DNA of 64,000 nt from Flavobacterium sp. GT3R68 (GTDB lineage: Bacteria; Bacteroidota; Bacteroidia; Flavobacteriales; Flavobacteriaceae): NCBI RefSeq assembly GCF_007109225.1, contig NZ_VJZK01000005.1, positions 89,449 through 153,448 of the forward strand. The letters run 5' to 3'. The notes below the pieces were generated by a model. The model ran no database searches and had not been told where the DNA came from. It saw only the letters and a list, made by a program, of their open reading frames with translations. A program made the translations under genes and the position numbers. Below are positions 1 through 8,206 of the stretch, piece by piece. Positions within the stretch are counted from its first letter, which is position 1, and each line of letters opens with the position of its first letter.

Positions 1-1
1 T

Positions 2-772
2 CCGTCCGCAACACCTGATGCGGTCTGGATCGAGAAAATGAACAATCCCCTGAACCGGGAATTGTATACTGAAATTCAAAAAAAGTATCCGAATTTCGAA
101 AAGGTAAATAATGAGCTGGATGAACTGTTTCGTCATATGAAATACTATTTTCCCGAAACCAAATCCCCAAAAGTCATTACGCTGATTTCGGAGATGGATT
201 ACCAGAACAAAGCCATTTATGCCGACAGCCTGGTTTTGATTTCGCTGGACTTATATTTGGGCAAAAATCATAAATTTTATGAATTTCCGGATTACCTGAG
301 ACAGAATTTTGAAACCAGCCAAATCATGCCGGATATCGTTTCCAGTTTTGCCGCCGGAAAAATCGCGCCGCCTACCGATAAAACGCTTTTGTCATACATG
401 ATTTATTCTGGAAAGGAATTATACCTGAAAGATATCTTATTGCCTGAAATGAGTGATGCGGACCGCATTGGGTACACACCGGAACAAATCAAATGGTGTG
501 AGGAGAATGAAGCGTATATGTGGAGCTACTTCATCGAAGGGAAACTGCTTTACGATTCGGATTCCAAATTACCTAACCGTTTCATCAATGTGGCGCCGTT
601 TTCCAAATTCTATCTCGAAATCGATAACGAATCTCCGGGACGGGTGGGGACATGGGTTGGTTGGCAGATTGTCCGCTCGTTCATGAAAAACAATGAAGTA
701 TCTTTGCAGGACTTACTGCGAATGGATGCAGTAGAACTATTTAACAAATCTAAATACAAGCCCCAAAAATAA
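2..772 (+). CDS. gldB: Gliding motility lipoprotein GldB, 5'-truncated by window edge
   Basis: The frame is open from base 2, so only the C-terminal 256 residues are present and the signal peptide and lipobox lie outside the window. The first in-window ATG is at 38 but there is no reason to call it the start. The sequence matches GldB of gliding Bacteroidota, a cell-envelope lipoprotein of about 320 residues required for gliding and, through it, for type IX secretion. Visible hallmarks are the acidic, aromatic-rich body and the C-terminal GTWVGWQIVRSFM stretch. The stop codon TAA shares its last base with the ATG of gldC, so the two are translationally coupled. The gldB-gldC pairing is itself strong support for the call. 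No enzymatic motif is seen and the molecular role is not established. Confidence 0.9.
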   Translation, partial: PSATPDAVWIEKMNNPLNRELYTEIQKKYPNFEKVNNELDELFRHMKYYFPETKSPKVITLISEMDYQNKAIYADSLVLISLDLYLGKNHKFYEFPDYLRQNFETSQIMPDIVSSFAAGKIAPPTDKTLLSYMIYSGKELYLKDILLPEMSDADRIGYTPEQIKWCEENEAYMWSYFIEGKLLYDSDSKLPNRFINVAPFSKFYLEIDNESPGRVGTWVGWQIVRSFMKNNEVSLQDLLRMDAVELFNKSKYKPQK

Positions 773-1107
773 TGAGCAATACAATCACCTCCGAAATAAA
801 ATTCCGTGTGGAATTAGATGAAAATAAGGTTCCGGAAAAATTGAGCTGGACCGCTCAAGATGGCGGAATCGAAGCCGAAGAAGCTAAAGCTATTATGCTT
901 TCGATCTGGGACAGCAAAGCGAAAGAAACTATGCGTATCGATCTATGGACCAAAGACATGCCGGTGGACGAGATGAAGATTTTCTTCCACCAGACTTTGG
1001 TAGCTATGGCCGATACCTTCAAACGAGCCACCGATGATGAAAAAATGTCTGACACGATGAAAGATTTTTGCGACTATTTTGCTGAAAAGCTTGACTTAAA
1101 GAAGTAG
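772..1107 (+). CDS. gldC: Gliding motility protein GldC
   Basis: This 111-residue soluble protein has no signal peptide or membrane segment. It starts on the last base of the gldB stop (TAATG overlap) and matches GldC in size, position and sequence, with an N-terminal SEIKFRVELDENKVPEKLSW-type strand region followed by acidic helices. GldC is associated with the gliding machinery, and in the family its loss reduces rather than abolishes spreading. A strong rho-independent terminator follows after 23 bases, so gldC closes this operon. The ortholog call is secure; the biochemical function is unknown. Confidence 0.93.
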   Translation: MSNTITSEIKFRVELDENKVPEKLSWTAQDGGIEAEEAKAIMLSIWDSKAKETMRIDLWTKDMPVDEMKIFFHQTLVAMADTFKRATDDEKMSDTMKDFCDYFAEKLDLKK

Positions 1108-1130
1108 TGCTTTTAAAATTGCAATAAAAA

Positions 1131-1165
1131 AAACCCAAACTGAATTTCAGTTTGGGTTTTTTTTT
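1131..1165 (+). terminator. Rho-independent terminator after gldC
   Basis: A perfect stem (aaacccaaactgaa with ttcagtttgggttt) is followed by an unbroken T run. The preceding A run makes it usable on the minus strand too, and engB ends just beyond at 1180, so it probably serves both convergent genes. Confidence 0.92.
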
Positions 1166-1179
1166 GATTTTTTAGAATT

Positions 1180-1800
1180 TTAAATCTGACTGTTGTTTTT
1201 AAAAACTTCCTGATTCACTTCGTCAATATAAGCAAGCACTTCTTCTTTTCCTGTTTGTTCGGTAGCCGAGGTCACGAAATATTGTGGCATTTCCGCCCAA
1301 TTGTTTGCAAACATTTGTTTTTTGTAAGCTGCTACATGTGAATCTATTTTTACCTTACTGATTTTATCGGCTTTGGTGAAAATAATGCAGAACGGGATTT
1401 CGCTTTCTCCCATATAGGACATGAATTCAATATCAATATTCTGGGCTTCATGGCGAATATCAATCAGCACAAAAGCACAAACAAGCTGCTCTCTGGTTTC
1501 AAAATAATCAGTAATGAACTGCTGGAAAACAGATTTGGTTTTTTTCGAAACTTTGGCATAACCATACCCAGGTAAATCCACCAAAAACCAATTATTGTTA
1601 ATTAAAAAATGATTGATTAACTGAGTCTTTCCAGGTCTTCCCGAAGTTTTAGCCAAGTTTTTATGATTGGTTAGCATATTGATAAGTGATGACTTTCCAA
1701 CATTGGAACGCCCGATAAAGGCGTATTCAGGAAGGAAATCTTTCGGACATTTATCAACTATGGAATTACTGATGATGAATTCGGCAGTATTGATTTTCAT
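1180..1800 (-). CDS. engB: Ribosome biogenesis GTP-binding protein EngB/YsxC
   Basis: This is a TrmE-Era-EngA-EngB-Septin GTPase used in large ribosomal subunit assembly. From the chosen start the G1 loop is GRSNVGKS at residues 30-37, G3 is DLPGYG at 75-80, and the G4 TKADK motif lies in the C-terminal third. The 206-residue length is normal for the family. A longer reading to 1830 exists, but a TAnnTTTG promoter box sits inside it at 1818-1825, so the ATG at 1800 (MKINTAEF) is preferred. The gene is read toward gldC and is probably monocistronic, bounded by a terminator on each side. Confidence 0.95.
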   Translation of the reverse strand: MKINTAEFIISNSIVDKCPKDFLPEYAFIGRSNVGKSSLINMLTNHKNLAKTSGRPGKTQLINHFLINNNWFLVDLPGYGYAKVSKKTKSVFQQFITDYFETREQLVCAFVLIDIRHEAQNIDIEFMSYMGESEIPFCIIFTKADKISKVKIDSHVAAYKKQMFANNWAEMPQYFVTSATEQTGKEEVLAYIDEVNQEVFKNNSQI

Positions 1801-1817
1801 ACAGGTATTTATTTTTG

Positions 1818-1825
1818 CAAAGGTA
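1818..1825 (-). promoter_or_regulatory. Bacteroidota -7 box for engB
   Basis: On the minus strand this reads TACCTTTG, an exact match to TAnnTTTG, 17 bases before the engB ATG at 1800. It lies directly after the hydrolase terminator's T run. No convincing -33 TTTG is seen at the usual distance. Confidence 0.7.
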
Positions 1826-1828
1826 GTC

Positions 1829-1879
1829 AAAAAAAAGAACCACTACTTTGTTGGAAAAAATTCCGGAAAAGTAGTGGTT
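1829..1879 (-). terminator. Terminator of the alpha/beta hydrolase gene
   Basis: Arms at 1838-1849 and 1868-1879 pair over 12 bases (AACCACTACTTT on the minus strand). The second arm is followed, in the minus direction, by a T run interrupted by one C. This ends the hydrolase message just before the engB promoter. Confidence 0.85.
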
Positions 1880-1897
1880 AAAGAGTTAGAACGAGTG

Positions 1898-2662
1898 TTA
1901 CAAATGGCTTTTTTGAAGCCAGTCCATCATTAACTCATTAAATTCATCCGGATGTTCCATCATTGCGGCATGACCACATTTGTCAATCCAGTATAATGCT
2001 GAATTAGGAAGTAGCTTGTGAAATTCTTCAGCTACGTCCGGAGGGGTTACATTGTCATTTTTTCCCCAGATGACACACGTTGGAACATGCATTTTAGGCA
2101 AATCGTTGGCCATGTTGTGACGAATGGCGCTCTTGGCAATGGTAAGAGTCTTAATCAGTTTGATACGGTCGTTGGCCATATTGAACACTTCATCTACGAT
2201 TTCTTTCGTTGCAACCTTAGGGTCATAAAATACCGATTCGGCTTTTTTTCTGATATATTCATAATCACCACGTCTTGGATAACTGTCACCCATTGCACTT
2301 TCATACAATCCGGAACTTCCGGTAATGATAAGTCCAAGCATTTTTTCAGGGTACATTTTAGCATGATATAAAGCAATATGACCACCGAGAGAATTTCCCA
2401 TCATGATCACACGATCAAAACCTTTATAGGTAATAAAATCCTTCACGTATTTGGCGAAAGCTTTTACGTTGGTCTTTAAGATATTTTGAGTATAAATGGG
2501 CAACTCCGGAATTACTATTTTGTAACCCTTGTCAGAAAAATAATTGGCAACGCCTTCAAAATTACTCAAGCCACCCATCAGACCATGTAGAATGATGATT
2601 GGCGTGCCTTCCCCGGCTTCATAATATGTATATTTTCCTTCTCTTCTTAAATCGTGCTCCAT
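1898..2662 (-). CDS. Alpha/beta hydrolase
   Basis: A 254-residue alpha/beta-hydrolase-fold enzyme without signal peptide. The nucleophile elbow is GNSLGG with Ser91. The acid is probably Asp203 in GKNDNVTP, and His231 lies in KCGHAAMMEHP, so the full catalytic triad is present. An oxyanion-hole-type HGLMGG motif is at residues 26-31. The spacing fits the esterase/haloalkane-dehalogenase-like group common in Flavobacteriaceae; the substrate cannot be told from sequence. The gene has its own promoter box upstream and its own terminator downstream. Confidence 0.85.
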   Translation of the reverse strand: MEHDLRREGKYTYYEAGEGTPIIILHGLMGGLSNFEGVANYFSDKGYKIVIPELPIYTQNILKTNVKAFAKYVKDFITYKGFDRVIMMGNSLGGHIALYHAKMYPEKMLGLIITGSSGLYESAMGDSYPRRGDYEYIRKKAESVFYDPKVATKEIVDEVFNMANDRIKLIKTLTIAKSAIRHNMANDLPKMHVPTCVIWGKNDNVTPPDVAEEFHKLLPNSALYWIDKCGHAAMMEHPDEFNELMMDWLQKSHL

Positions 2663-2688
2663 GTTTTGTTTGGCATTTCTAATTCTGA

Positions 2689-2696
2689 CAAATATA
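2689..2696 (-). promoter_or_regulatory. Bacteroidota -7 box for the hydrolase
   Basis: The minus strand reads TATATTTG, matching TAnnTTTG, 26 bases before the ATG at 2662. No -33 element is obvious. The region from here to 2940 carries no supportable gene. Confidence 0.65.
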
Positions 2697-2943
2697 TGAT
2701 TTTATACCCAAAAATGCATTCCGGATTATTTTATTTAGCGCTGTTTTGTGAACAAACTAAATTTATATTTTATTCTATTTCTGACTTGTTGGACTATAAT
2801 GCAATTGTTTGTGTTAATCGCAAAATTCTGCTGTTTAATTCTTGTTTCATGGCGCACTATTTTTGATTATGAGATAATTCTTAACAATTTGTCAAATAAG
2901 GGCTTATGTAAAAAACTCGGGACAACTCACTTTAATTGACGAA

Positions 2944-2993
2944 GTGGTAAAACTTATCAACAAAGTGGTATATTGTGGTAAAATGTGGTAAAA
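2944..2993 (+). promoter_or_regulatory. MraZ operator (four GTGGTA boxes)
   Basis: GTGGTA occurs four times in direct orientation, starting at 2944, 2965, 2975 and 2985. The last three are spaced exactly 10 bp and the first is 21 bp upstream, so all lie on nearly the same helical face. MraZ is known to bind tandem TGG-type repeats in front of its own operon. The boxes occupy the place where the -33 element of the promoter at 3001 would be, which fits autorepression. That this MraZ binds them is inferred. Confidence 0.85.
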
Positions 2994-3000
2994 TTTTTTA

Positions 3001-3008
3001 TATTTTTG
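3001..3008 (+). promoter_or_regulatory. Bacteroidota -7 box of the mraZ/dcw operon
   Basis: TATTTTTG matches TAnnTTTG and lies 26 bases before the mraZ start and immediately after the MraZ boxes. It is the likely main promoter for the whole division cluster. Confidence 0.75.
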
Positions 3009-3033
3009 TCACAATCATTTCAAATTAATTCTT

Positions 3034-3507
3034 TTGAATACAATAGTAGGAACATATGAATGCAAAGTCGATGCTAAAGGAAGGCTGCTTTTGCCAGCTC
3101 CCCTGAAAAAGCAATTTGCTGCAGCACTTCAGGACGGTTTCGTTTTGAAGCGCTCTGTATTTCAGCCATGTCTGGAATTGTATCCAATGTCAGAATGGAA
3201 TTTGATGATGGCTAAAATCAATAAACTAAATCGTTTTGTAAAAAAGAACAATGACTTTATCCGTCGATTTACAGCCGGTGTGAAAGTGGTTGAAATAGAC
3301 GCTTTAGGAAGGTTATTGATACCCAAAGATTTGATGGTATTCAGTGCTATTTCCAAAGATTTGGTATTATCGTCGGCAGTGAATATTGTCGAAATCTGGG
3401 ACAAGGATTTATATGAAAAATCAATTTCCGGAGACGATGTGGATTTTGCGGATTTAGCAGAAGAGGTGATGGGAAACATAAATGACAATGACAATGGAAT
3501 ATCATAA
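3034..3507 (+). CDS. mraZ: Transcriptional regulator MraZ
   Basis: MraZ is a DNA-binding protein with two SpoVT/AbrB-like repeats that assembles into rings and controls the division operon. Both repeats are visible: ECKVDAKGRLLLP near residues 8-20 and VVEIDALGRLLIP near 85-97. The 157-residue length is normal. The start is a TTG codon; the family N-terminus (NTIVGTYECK) begins exactly there and no upstream ATG is in frame. The gene overlaps rsmH by 26 bp. Its probable operator lies directly upstream at 2944-2993. Confidence 0.95.
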   Translation: MNTIVGTYECKVDAKGRLLLPAPLKKQFAAALQDGFVLKRSVFQPCLELYPMSEWNLMMAKINKLNRFVKKNNDFIRRFTAGVKVVEIDALGRLLIPKDLMVFSAISKDLVLSSAVNIVEIWDKDLYEKSISGDDVDFADLAEEVMGNINDNDNGIS

Positions 3508-4390
3508 TCCGGTTTTATTAAAGGAATCTGTTGATGGTTTGGATATCAAACCTGACGGCATTTATGTGGATGTGACTTTCGGTGGTGGTGGACACTCCCG
3601 GGAGATTTTGAGCAGACTGGGTCCTAAAGGAAAATTATTTGCTTTTGATCAGGACGAAGATGCTTTGGCGAACGCCTTGCAGGATGATCGTTTTGTGTTG
3701 ATAAATGAGAACTTCAGGTTCATTAAACGCTTTCTGCGTTTTCATAATGTCAAAGCTGTCGATGGGATTTTGGCTGATTTAGGTGTTTCTTCGCATCAGT
3801 TTGATGTTCCTGAAAGAGGGTTTTCAACACGTTTTGACGCTGATCTGGATATGAGAATGAGTCAGAAAAATGAATTGACCGCGCACAAAATCATCAATGA
3901 ATATGACGAAGCCAATTTGCGTCGTGTATTTTTAGATTATGGTGAATTGAAAAATGCACCAGCTATTGCAAGAGTCATTCTTGAAGCCCGTGAAGATGCG
4001 CCAATTGATAAAACAGACGAATTGAAAGCGGTTTTAGGGCGGTTTTTGCCCGAGAAGGTTAAAAACAAAGTTCTGGCTCAGATGTATCAGGCCATCCGGA
4101 TTGAAGTGAACCAGGAAATGGATGTGCTGAAAGAATTTTTAGAGCAATCCCTCGAGATTTTGAAGCCAAACGGAAGATTATCGGTGATATCATACCATTC
4201 ATTAGAGGACCGATTGGTGAAAAGATTTATGAAAAACGGAATGTTCGAAGGAGAGCCGGAACGTGATTTTTTCGGAAATTTTTCGGTGCCTTTCAAAACG
4301 ATAGGAAAATTGATTGTTCCGGACTTTCAGGAAATCAAAATCAATAACAGGGCCCGAAGCGCCAAGTTGCGAATCGCTGAAAAGAGATAG
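3482..4390 (+). CDS. rsmH: 16S rRNA (cytosine1402-N4)-methyltransferase RsmH
   Basis: This SAM-dependent methyltransferase modifies C1402 in the ribosomal P site. The SAM-binding motif DVTFGGGGHS is at residues 30-39, and the C-terminal VISYHSLEDRLVKRF block is typical. The length of 302 residues is normal. Three possible ATGs (3482, 3488, 3494) occur within the first five codons; the homologous region starts at MEYHNPVLL, so 3494 is also plausible. It overlaps the end of mraZ and is followed after 2 bases by ftsL. Confidence 0.96.
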   Translation: MTMTMEYHNPVLLKESVDGLDIKPDGIYVDVTFGGGGHSREILSRLGPKGKLFAFDQDEDALANALQDDRFVLINENFRFIKRFLRFHNVKAVDGILADLGVSSHQFDVPERGFSTRFDADLDMRMSQKNELTAHKIINEYDEANLRRVFLDYGELKNAPAIARVILEAREDAPIDKTDELKAVLGRFLPEKVKNKVLAQMYQAIRIEVNQEMDVLKEFLEQSLEILKPNGRLSVISYHSLEDRLVKRFMKNGMFEGEPERDFFGNFSVPFKTIGKLIVPDFQEIKINNRARSAKLRIAEKR

Positions 4391-4392
4391 AA

Positions 4393-4746
4393 ATGAAATA
4401 CGGAATATATAGCATATTAAAAGCCAGATTTCTGATAAATGAAGAGGCTAATGCCAGTAAAAACTGGCGTTTCATTGTTTTTCTGATTTTACTTGCCATT
4501 ATTATGATTGCCAATAACAATCGTTTCGATCAGAAAGTTTTTAAAATTATTGAACTGAATAATGAAGTCAAAGAATTGCGTTCCGAATTTGTGGATCGCC
4601 GTTCCGAATTGATGAAATTGAAAATGGAATCAACGGTTTCGCTAAAAATGGAGGAAAAAGGAATATTCCCATCTTCTGTTCCTCCAACAAAGATTAAAGT
4701 AAAAAAAGAAGACGAAAAAAGTTTCCTTAAAAAAATATGGCAGTAG
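4393..4746 (+). CDS. ftsL: FtsL-like cell division protein
   Basis: A 117-residue bitopic protein: a short cytoplasmic segment, one membrane helix at about residues 27-41 (FIVFLILLAIIMIAN) and a heptad-rich periplasmic helix (IIELNNEVKELRSEFVDRR). This is the topology of FtsL, which pairs with FtsB/DivIC and links FtsQ to FtsI-FtsW in the divisome. Its place between rsmH and ftsI is the usual ftsL slot. Sequence similarity in this family is weak, so the call rests on position and topology. It overlaps ftsI by 10 bp. Confidence 0.85.
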   Translation: MKYGIYSILKARFLINEEANASKNWRFIVFLILLAIIMIANNNRFDQKVFKIIELNNEVKELRSEFVDRRSELMKLKMESTVSLKMEEKGIFPSSVPPTKIKVKKEDEKSFLKKIWQ

Positions 4747-6740
4747 AAGATAAACATATCACTTACAGAATTTATCTGGTTGCAGTTACCGTCTTCCTGA
4801 TGGCAATTGCGATTACTGTAAAACTGACTAATATCCAATGGGTTGACGGAAACTATTATAGGAAATTAGCAAAAGAAAGAACAGTTAGAAATTTTGTGAT
4901 TCCTGCCAATAAAGGAAATATTTACTCTTCAGACGGAAGTCTGCTGGCTACATCAATCCCAAATTACAACATCCGTTTTGATGCGGTGGCTCCTAAATCG
5001 GAAGCTTTTCAAAAGAATGTAAAACCATTGGCAGACTCTTTATCACTGTTGTTAGGAAAACCAAGTAGTTATTTTCAAGCGGAATTGAGAAAGGCGAGAG
5101 CCAATAAAAACAGATATTACCTGATTGCCCGTGATTTGAGCTTTACAGAATATATGAAAATCAAAAGTTTTCCATTATTCAATATGGGGGTTTATAAAGG
5201 GGGTATTATTACCGACCAAAAAACCGTACGCGAGCATCCGATCGGGGAAATTGCGGAACGTACCATTGGTTATGAAAGAATTACGCCTAACGGTATTCCC
5301 GACGGAAAAGGGATTGAATGGGCATACCGCAAATACCTTAACGGGAAGGACGGTAAAATCTTAAAACAGAAAATTGCGAAAGGACAATGGAAGCCAATCA
5401 GGGATGTCAATGAAGTAGAGCCTCAGGACGGATACGATATTATTTCGACTATTGATGTTTATATTCAGGATATCGCGCACCACGCCTTATTGAAGCAATT
5501 GGAATTGTTTGAGGCCGATCACGGTTGTGTGGTCGTAATGGAAACAAAAACGGGTCAGGTAAAAGCCATTTCTAACCTAGGAAGAGCGACTAACGGTGGG
5601 TATTACGAGACAACCAATTATGCGGTGGCAGAATCCCATGAACCGGGTTCGACTTATAAACTGGCCGATTTAATGACTTTGCTTGAAGATAAAAAAGTAG
5701 ATACCAGTAAGGTTTATGACAGTAAAGGCGGAGAAATTACCTATTCGGGCAAAAAAGTGCGTGACTCTCACGAAGGAGGTTACGGAAAAATATCACTGGC
5801 AAAAGGATTCGAGGTCTCTTCCAATACAGTATTGGTGCAGGCAGTGTACGAAAATTACAAAAACGAACCTTCCAGATTTGTCAACCATTTGAATTCATAC
5901 GGTTTGAACAGTCGCTTGGGATTGCCTTTTCAAGGCGAAGGAAAACCACGCGTTCCCCAGCCAACAGACAAAGACTGGTCGAATATTTCTCTTCCATGGA
6001 TGGCATTCGGTTACGGGGTTTCCATTACTCCATTACAGACTTTGACTTATTATAATGCAGTTGCCAATAATGGCGAAATGGTCAAACCACAATTTGTTTC
6101 GGAAATTAAATCATGGAACAAAACCATCAAGAAATTTGACAAAGAAGTCATCAATCCAAAAGTATGTTCACAGGAAACCATTTTGAAACTAAAGGCGGTA
6201 CTGGAGAATGTGGTTAAAAGAGGAACAGGCTCAAAATTGTATTCCAAGGACTTTTCCATGGCAGGAAAAACGGGGACTGCCCAGGCAAATTATGCTAAGA
6301 ATGGTGGGAATGAAAAGCATTATATCTCCTCGTTTGTTGGTTATTTCCCTGCCGATGTACCTAAATATTCCTGTATTGTAGTGGTGCACGAGCCAAATAC
6401 GTCAATGAATAACTATTACGGAGCGGATGTTGCCGGACCGGTTTTCAAAAGAATTGCACAGAAGATTTTTACCGATGCCCCTTCCACAAATGAAATTAAA
6501 AAACTGGATAAAAAGAACGGGAAACAGGAGAAAAATTATTCCGAATATTATGCCAAAGCACAGAAAAAGCACCATGTAATTCCGAATGTAAAAGGTATGT
6601 CTGGTATGGATGCGGTTGCATTGCTTGGGAACCTTAATATAAAAGTGAAAGTGATTGGGGTTGGAAAAGTTAAGAAACAATCGATTCAACCTGGAGAAAG
6701 TTTAAATAAAAACACAACCATAATATTGGAATTATCGTGA
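4737..6740 (+). CDS. ftsI: Septal transpeptidase FtsI (PBP3) with PASTA domain
   Basis: A class B penicillin-binding protein of 667 residues that cross-links septal peptidoglycan. It has one N-terminal membrane helix (about residues 13-29), a dimerization domain, and a transpeptidase domain with all three active-site motifs: S305-T-Y-K308, S361-S-N363 and K511-T-G. The last ~60 residues form one PASTA domain (HVIPNVKGMSGMDA onward), frequent in Bacteroidota FtsI but absent from the E. coli enzyme. Its TGA stop is entered by the GTG start of murE, so the two are coupled. Confidence 0.96.
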   Translation: MAVEDKHITYRIYLVAVTVFLMAIAITVKLTNIQWVDGNYYRKLAKERTVRNFVIPANKGNIYSSDGSLLATSIPNYNIRFDAVAPKSEAFQKNVKPLADSLSLLLGKPSSYFQAELRKARANKNRYYLIARDLSFTEYMKIKSFPLFNMGVYKGGIITDQKTVREHPIGEIAERTIGYERITPNGIPDGKGIEWAYRKYLNGKDGKILKQKIAKGQWKPIRDVNEVEPQDGYDIISTIDVYIQDIAHHALLKQLELFEADHGCVVVMETKTGQVKAISNLGRATNGGYYETTNYAVAESHEPGSTYKLADLMTLLEDKKVDTSKVYDSKGGEITYSGKKVRDSHEGGYGKISLAKGFEVSSNTVLVQAVYENYKNEPSRFVNHLNSYGLNSRLGLPFQGEGKPRVPQPTDKDWSNISLPWMAFGYGVSITPLQTLTYYNAVANNGEMVKPQFVSEIKSWNKTIKKFDKEVINPKVCSQETILKLKAVLENVVKRGTGSKLYSKDFSMAGKTGTAQANYAKNGGNEKHYISSFVGYFPADVPKYSCIVVVHEPNTSMNNYYGADVAGPVFKRIAQKIFTDAPSTNEIKKLDKKNGKQEKNYSEYYAKAQKKHHVIPNVKGMSGMDAVALLGNLNIKVKVIGVGKVKKQSIQPGESLNKNTTIILELS

Positions 6741-8200
6741 TTATCCTAAAAGACATATTATATAAAGTTGCAATCGAAGCGGTAAAAGGTTCGACTGAAA
6801 TGGGTATCGAAAAAATGGATTTCGACTCCAGAAAAATTGCAGTGAATGATGTATTCGTAGCGATTCGCGGTGCTGTTTCTGATGGTCATGAATTCATTGA
6901 AAAAGCGATCAACAATGGTGCGGTTGCTGTTGTTTGCGATGCTTTTCCGGAAGTGCTTATTACAGGAATAACGTATGTCCAGGTAAGAGATACAAACAAA
7001 GCATTGGCCTGCATGGCTGCTAATTATTTTGGAAATCCATCCAATAACCTGAAATTAATCGGTATTACAGGAACTAATGGAAAAACAACAATTGCTTCAC
7101 TTCTGTATCAACTGTTCAAAAAAGCAGGTTTTAAAGTAGGATTGATTTCTACCGTTAAAATCCTGGTTGACGATAAGGAATACGAGGCCACTCACACGAC
7201 ACCGGATTCGATAACCATCAATCTGTATCTGAAAGAAATGGTGGAAACGGGTGTAGAGTATTGCTTTATGGAGGTGAGTTCCCATGGAATTCATCAAAAA
7301 AGAACGGAAGCTCTGCATTTCGAAGGCGGTGTTTTTACCAATCTATCACACGACCATTTGGATTACCATCCTACGTTCGCCGAGTATCGCGATGTGAAAA
7401 AATCATTTTTTGATAACCTGCCAAAATCGGCTTTTGCACTTTCAAACACCGATGATAAAAACGGCCGTGTCATGTTGCAGAATACAAACGCACGCAAATT
7501 AACGTATGCATTAAAATCATACGCAGATTATAAGGCCCAGATTCTTGAGAACCAATTGTCTGGTTTGCTTTTGAAAATAAATGACCATGAAGTTTGGGTT
7601 CGTTTAATCGGAGCATTCAATGCGTATAATTTATTGGCTATTTATGGAACTGCGGTCGAATTGGGTCTGGATAATTTTGAAGTATTACGATTGTTGTCTG
7701 AATTGGAAAGTGTTTCCGGACGTTTTCAGTTTATTGTATCGAAAGGGAATGTCACAGTCATCGTTGACTATGCCCATACGCCGGACGCATTGGAAAATGT
7801 ATTGAAAACCATCAACGATATCCGTACCAAAAATGAACAACTAATAACTGTTGTCGGTTGTGGTGGTGACAGGGATTCTACCAAGCGGCCAATGATGGCA
7901 AACATAGCTTCCACATTAAGCGATAAACTAATCCTGACTTCGGATAATCCACGGACCGAAGATCCCGATATGATTATCTCTGAAATGGAACAAGGTGTTG
8001 AGCCACAGAATTATAAAAAAACGATTGCGATAACGGATAGAAAGCAGGCCATAAAAACAGCTTGTCAATTATCCCGTCCCAACGATATTATTTTAATTGC
8101 AGGAAAAGGACATGAAACATATCAGGAAATTAAAGGTGTTCGCCATGATTTTGACGATATGAAGATTGTTACAGAAATTTTAGACCAACTCCAAAAATAG
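6737..8200 (+). CDS. murE: UDP-MurNAc-tripeptide synthetase MurE
   Basis: This Mur ligase adds the third amino acid to UDP-MurNAc-L-Ala-D-Glu. The ATP loop GITGTNGKT starts at residue 109, and the substrate-selectivity motif DNPR is at residues 403-406, which in this family indicates meso-diaminopimelate rather than lysine. The length of 487 residues is normal. The start is a GTG overlapping the ftsI stop (GTGA); the ILKDILYKV family N-terminus begins right there. Confidence 0.96.
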   Translation: MIILKDILYKVAIEAVKGSTEMGIEKMDFDSRKIAVNDVFVAIRGAVSDGHEFIEKAINNGAVAVVCDAFPEVLITGITYVQVRDTNKALACMAANYFGNPSNNLKLIGITGTNGKTTIASLLYQLFKKAGFKVGLISTVKILVDDKEYEATHTTPDSITINLYLKEMVETGVEYCFMEVSSHGIHQKRTEALHFEGGVFTNLSHDHLDYHPTFAEYRDVKKSFFDNLPKSAFALSNTDDKNGRVMLQNTNARKLTYALKSYADYKAQILENQLSGLLLKINDHEVWVRLIGAFNAYNLLAIYGTAVELGLDNFEVLRLLSELESVSGRFQFIVSKGNVTVIVDYAHTPDALENVLKTINDIRTKNEQLITVVGCGGDRDSTKRPMMANIASTLSDKLILTSDNPRTEDPDMIISEMEQGVEPQNYKKTIAITDRKQAIKTACQLSRPNDIILIAGKGHETYQEIKGVRHDFDDMKIVTEILDQLQK

Positions 8201-8206
8201 AAAAAT

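Noticed and set aside
2654..2939. Small plus-strand frames upstream of mraZ
   Set aside because: They begin across the hydrolase promoter and have AT-driven Phe/Leu/Ile composition with no recognisable motif.
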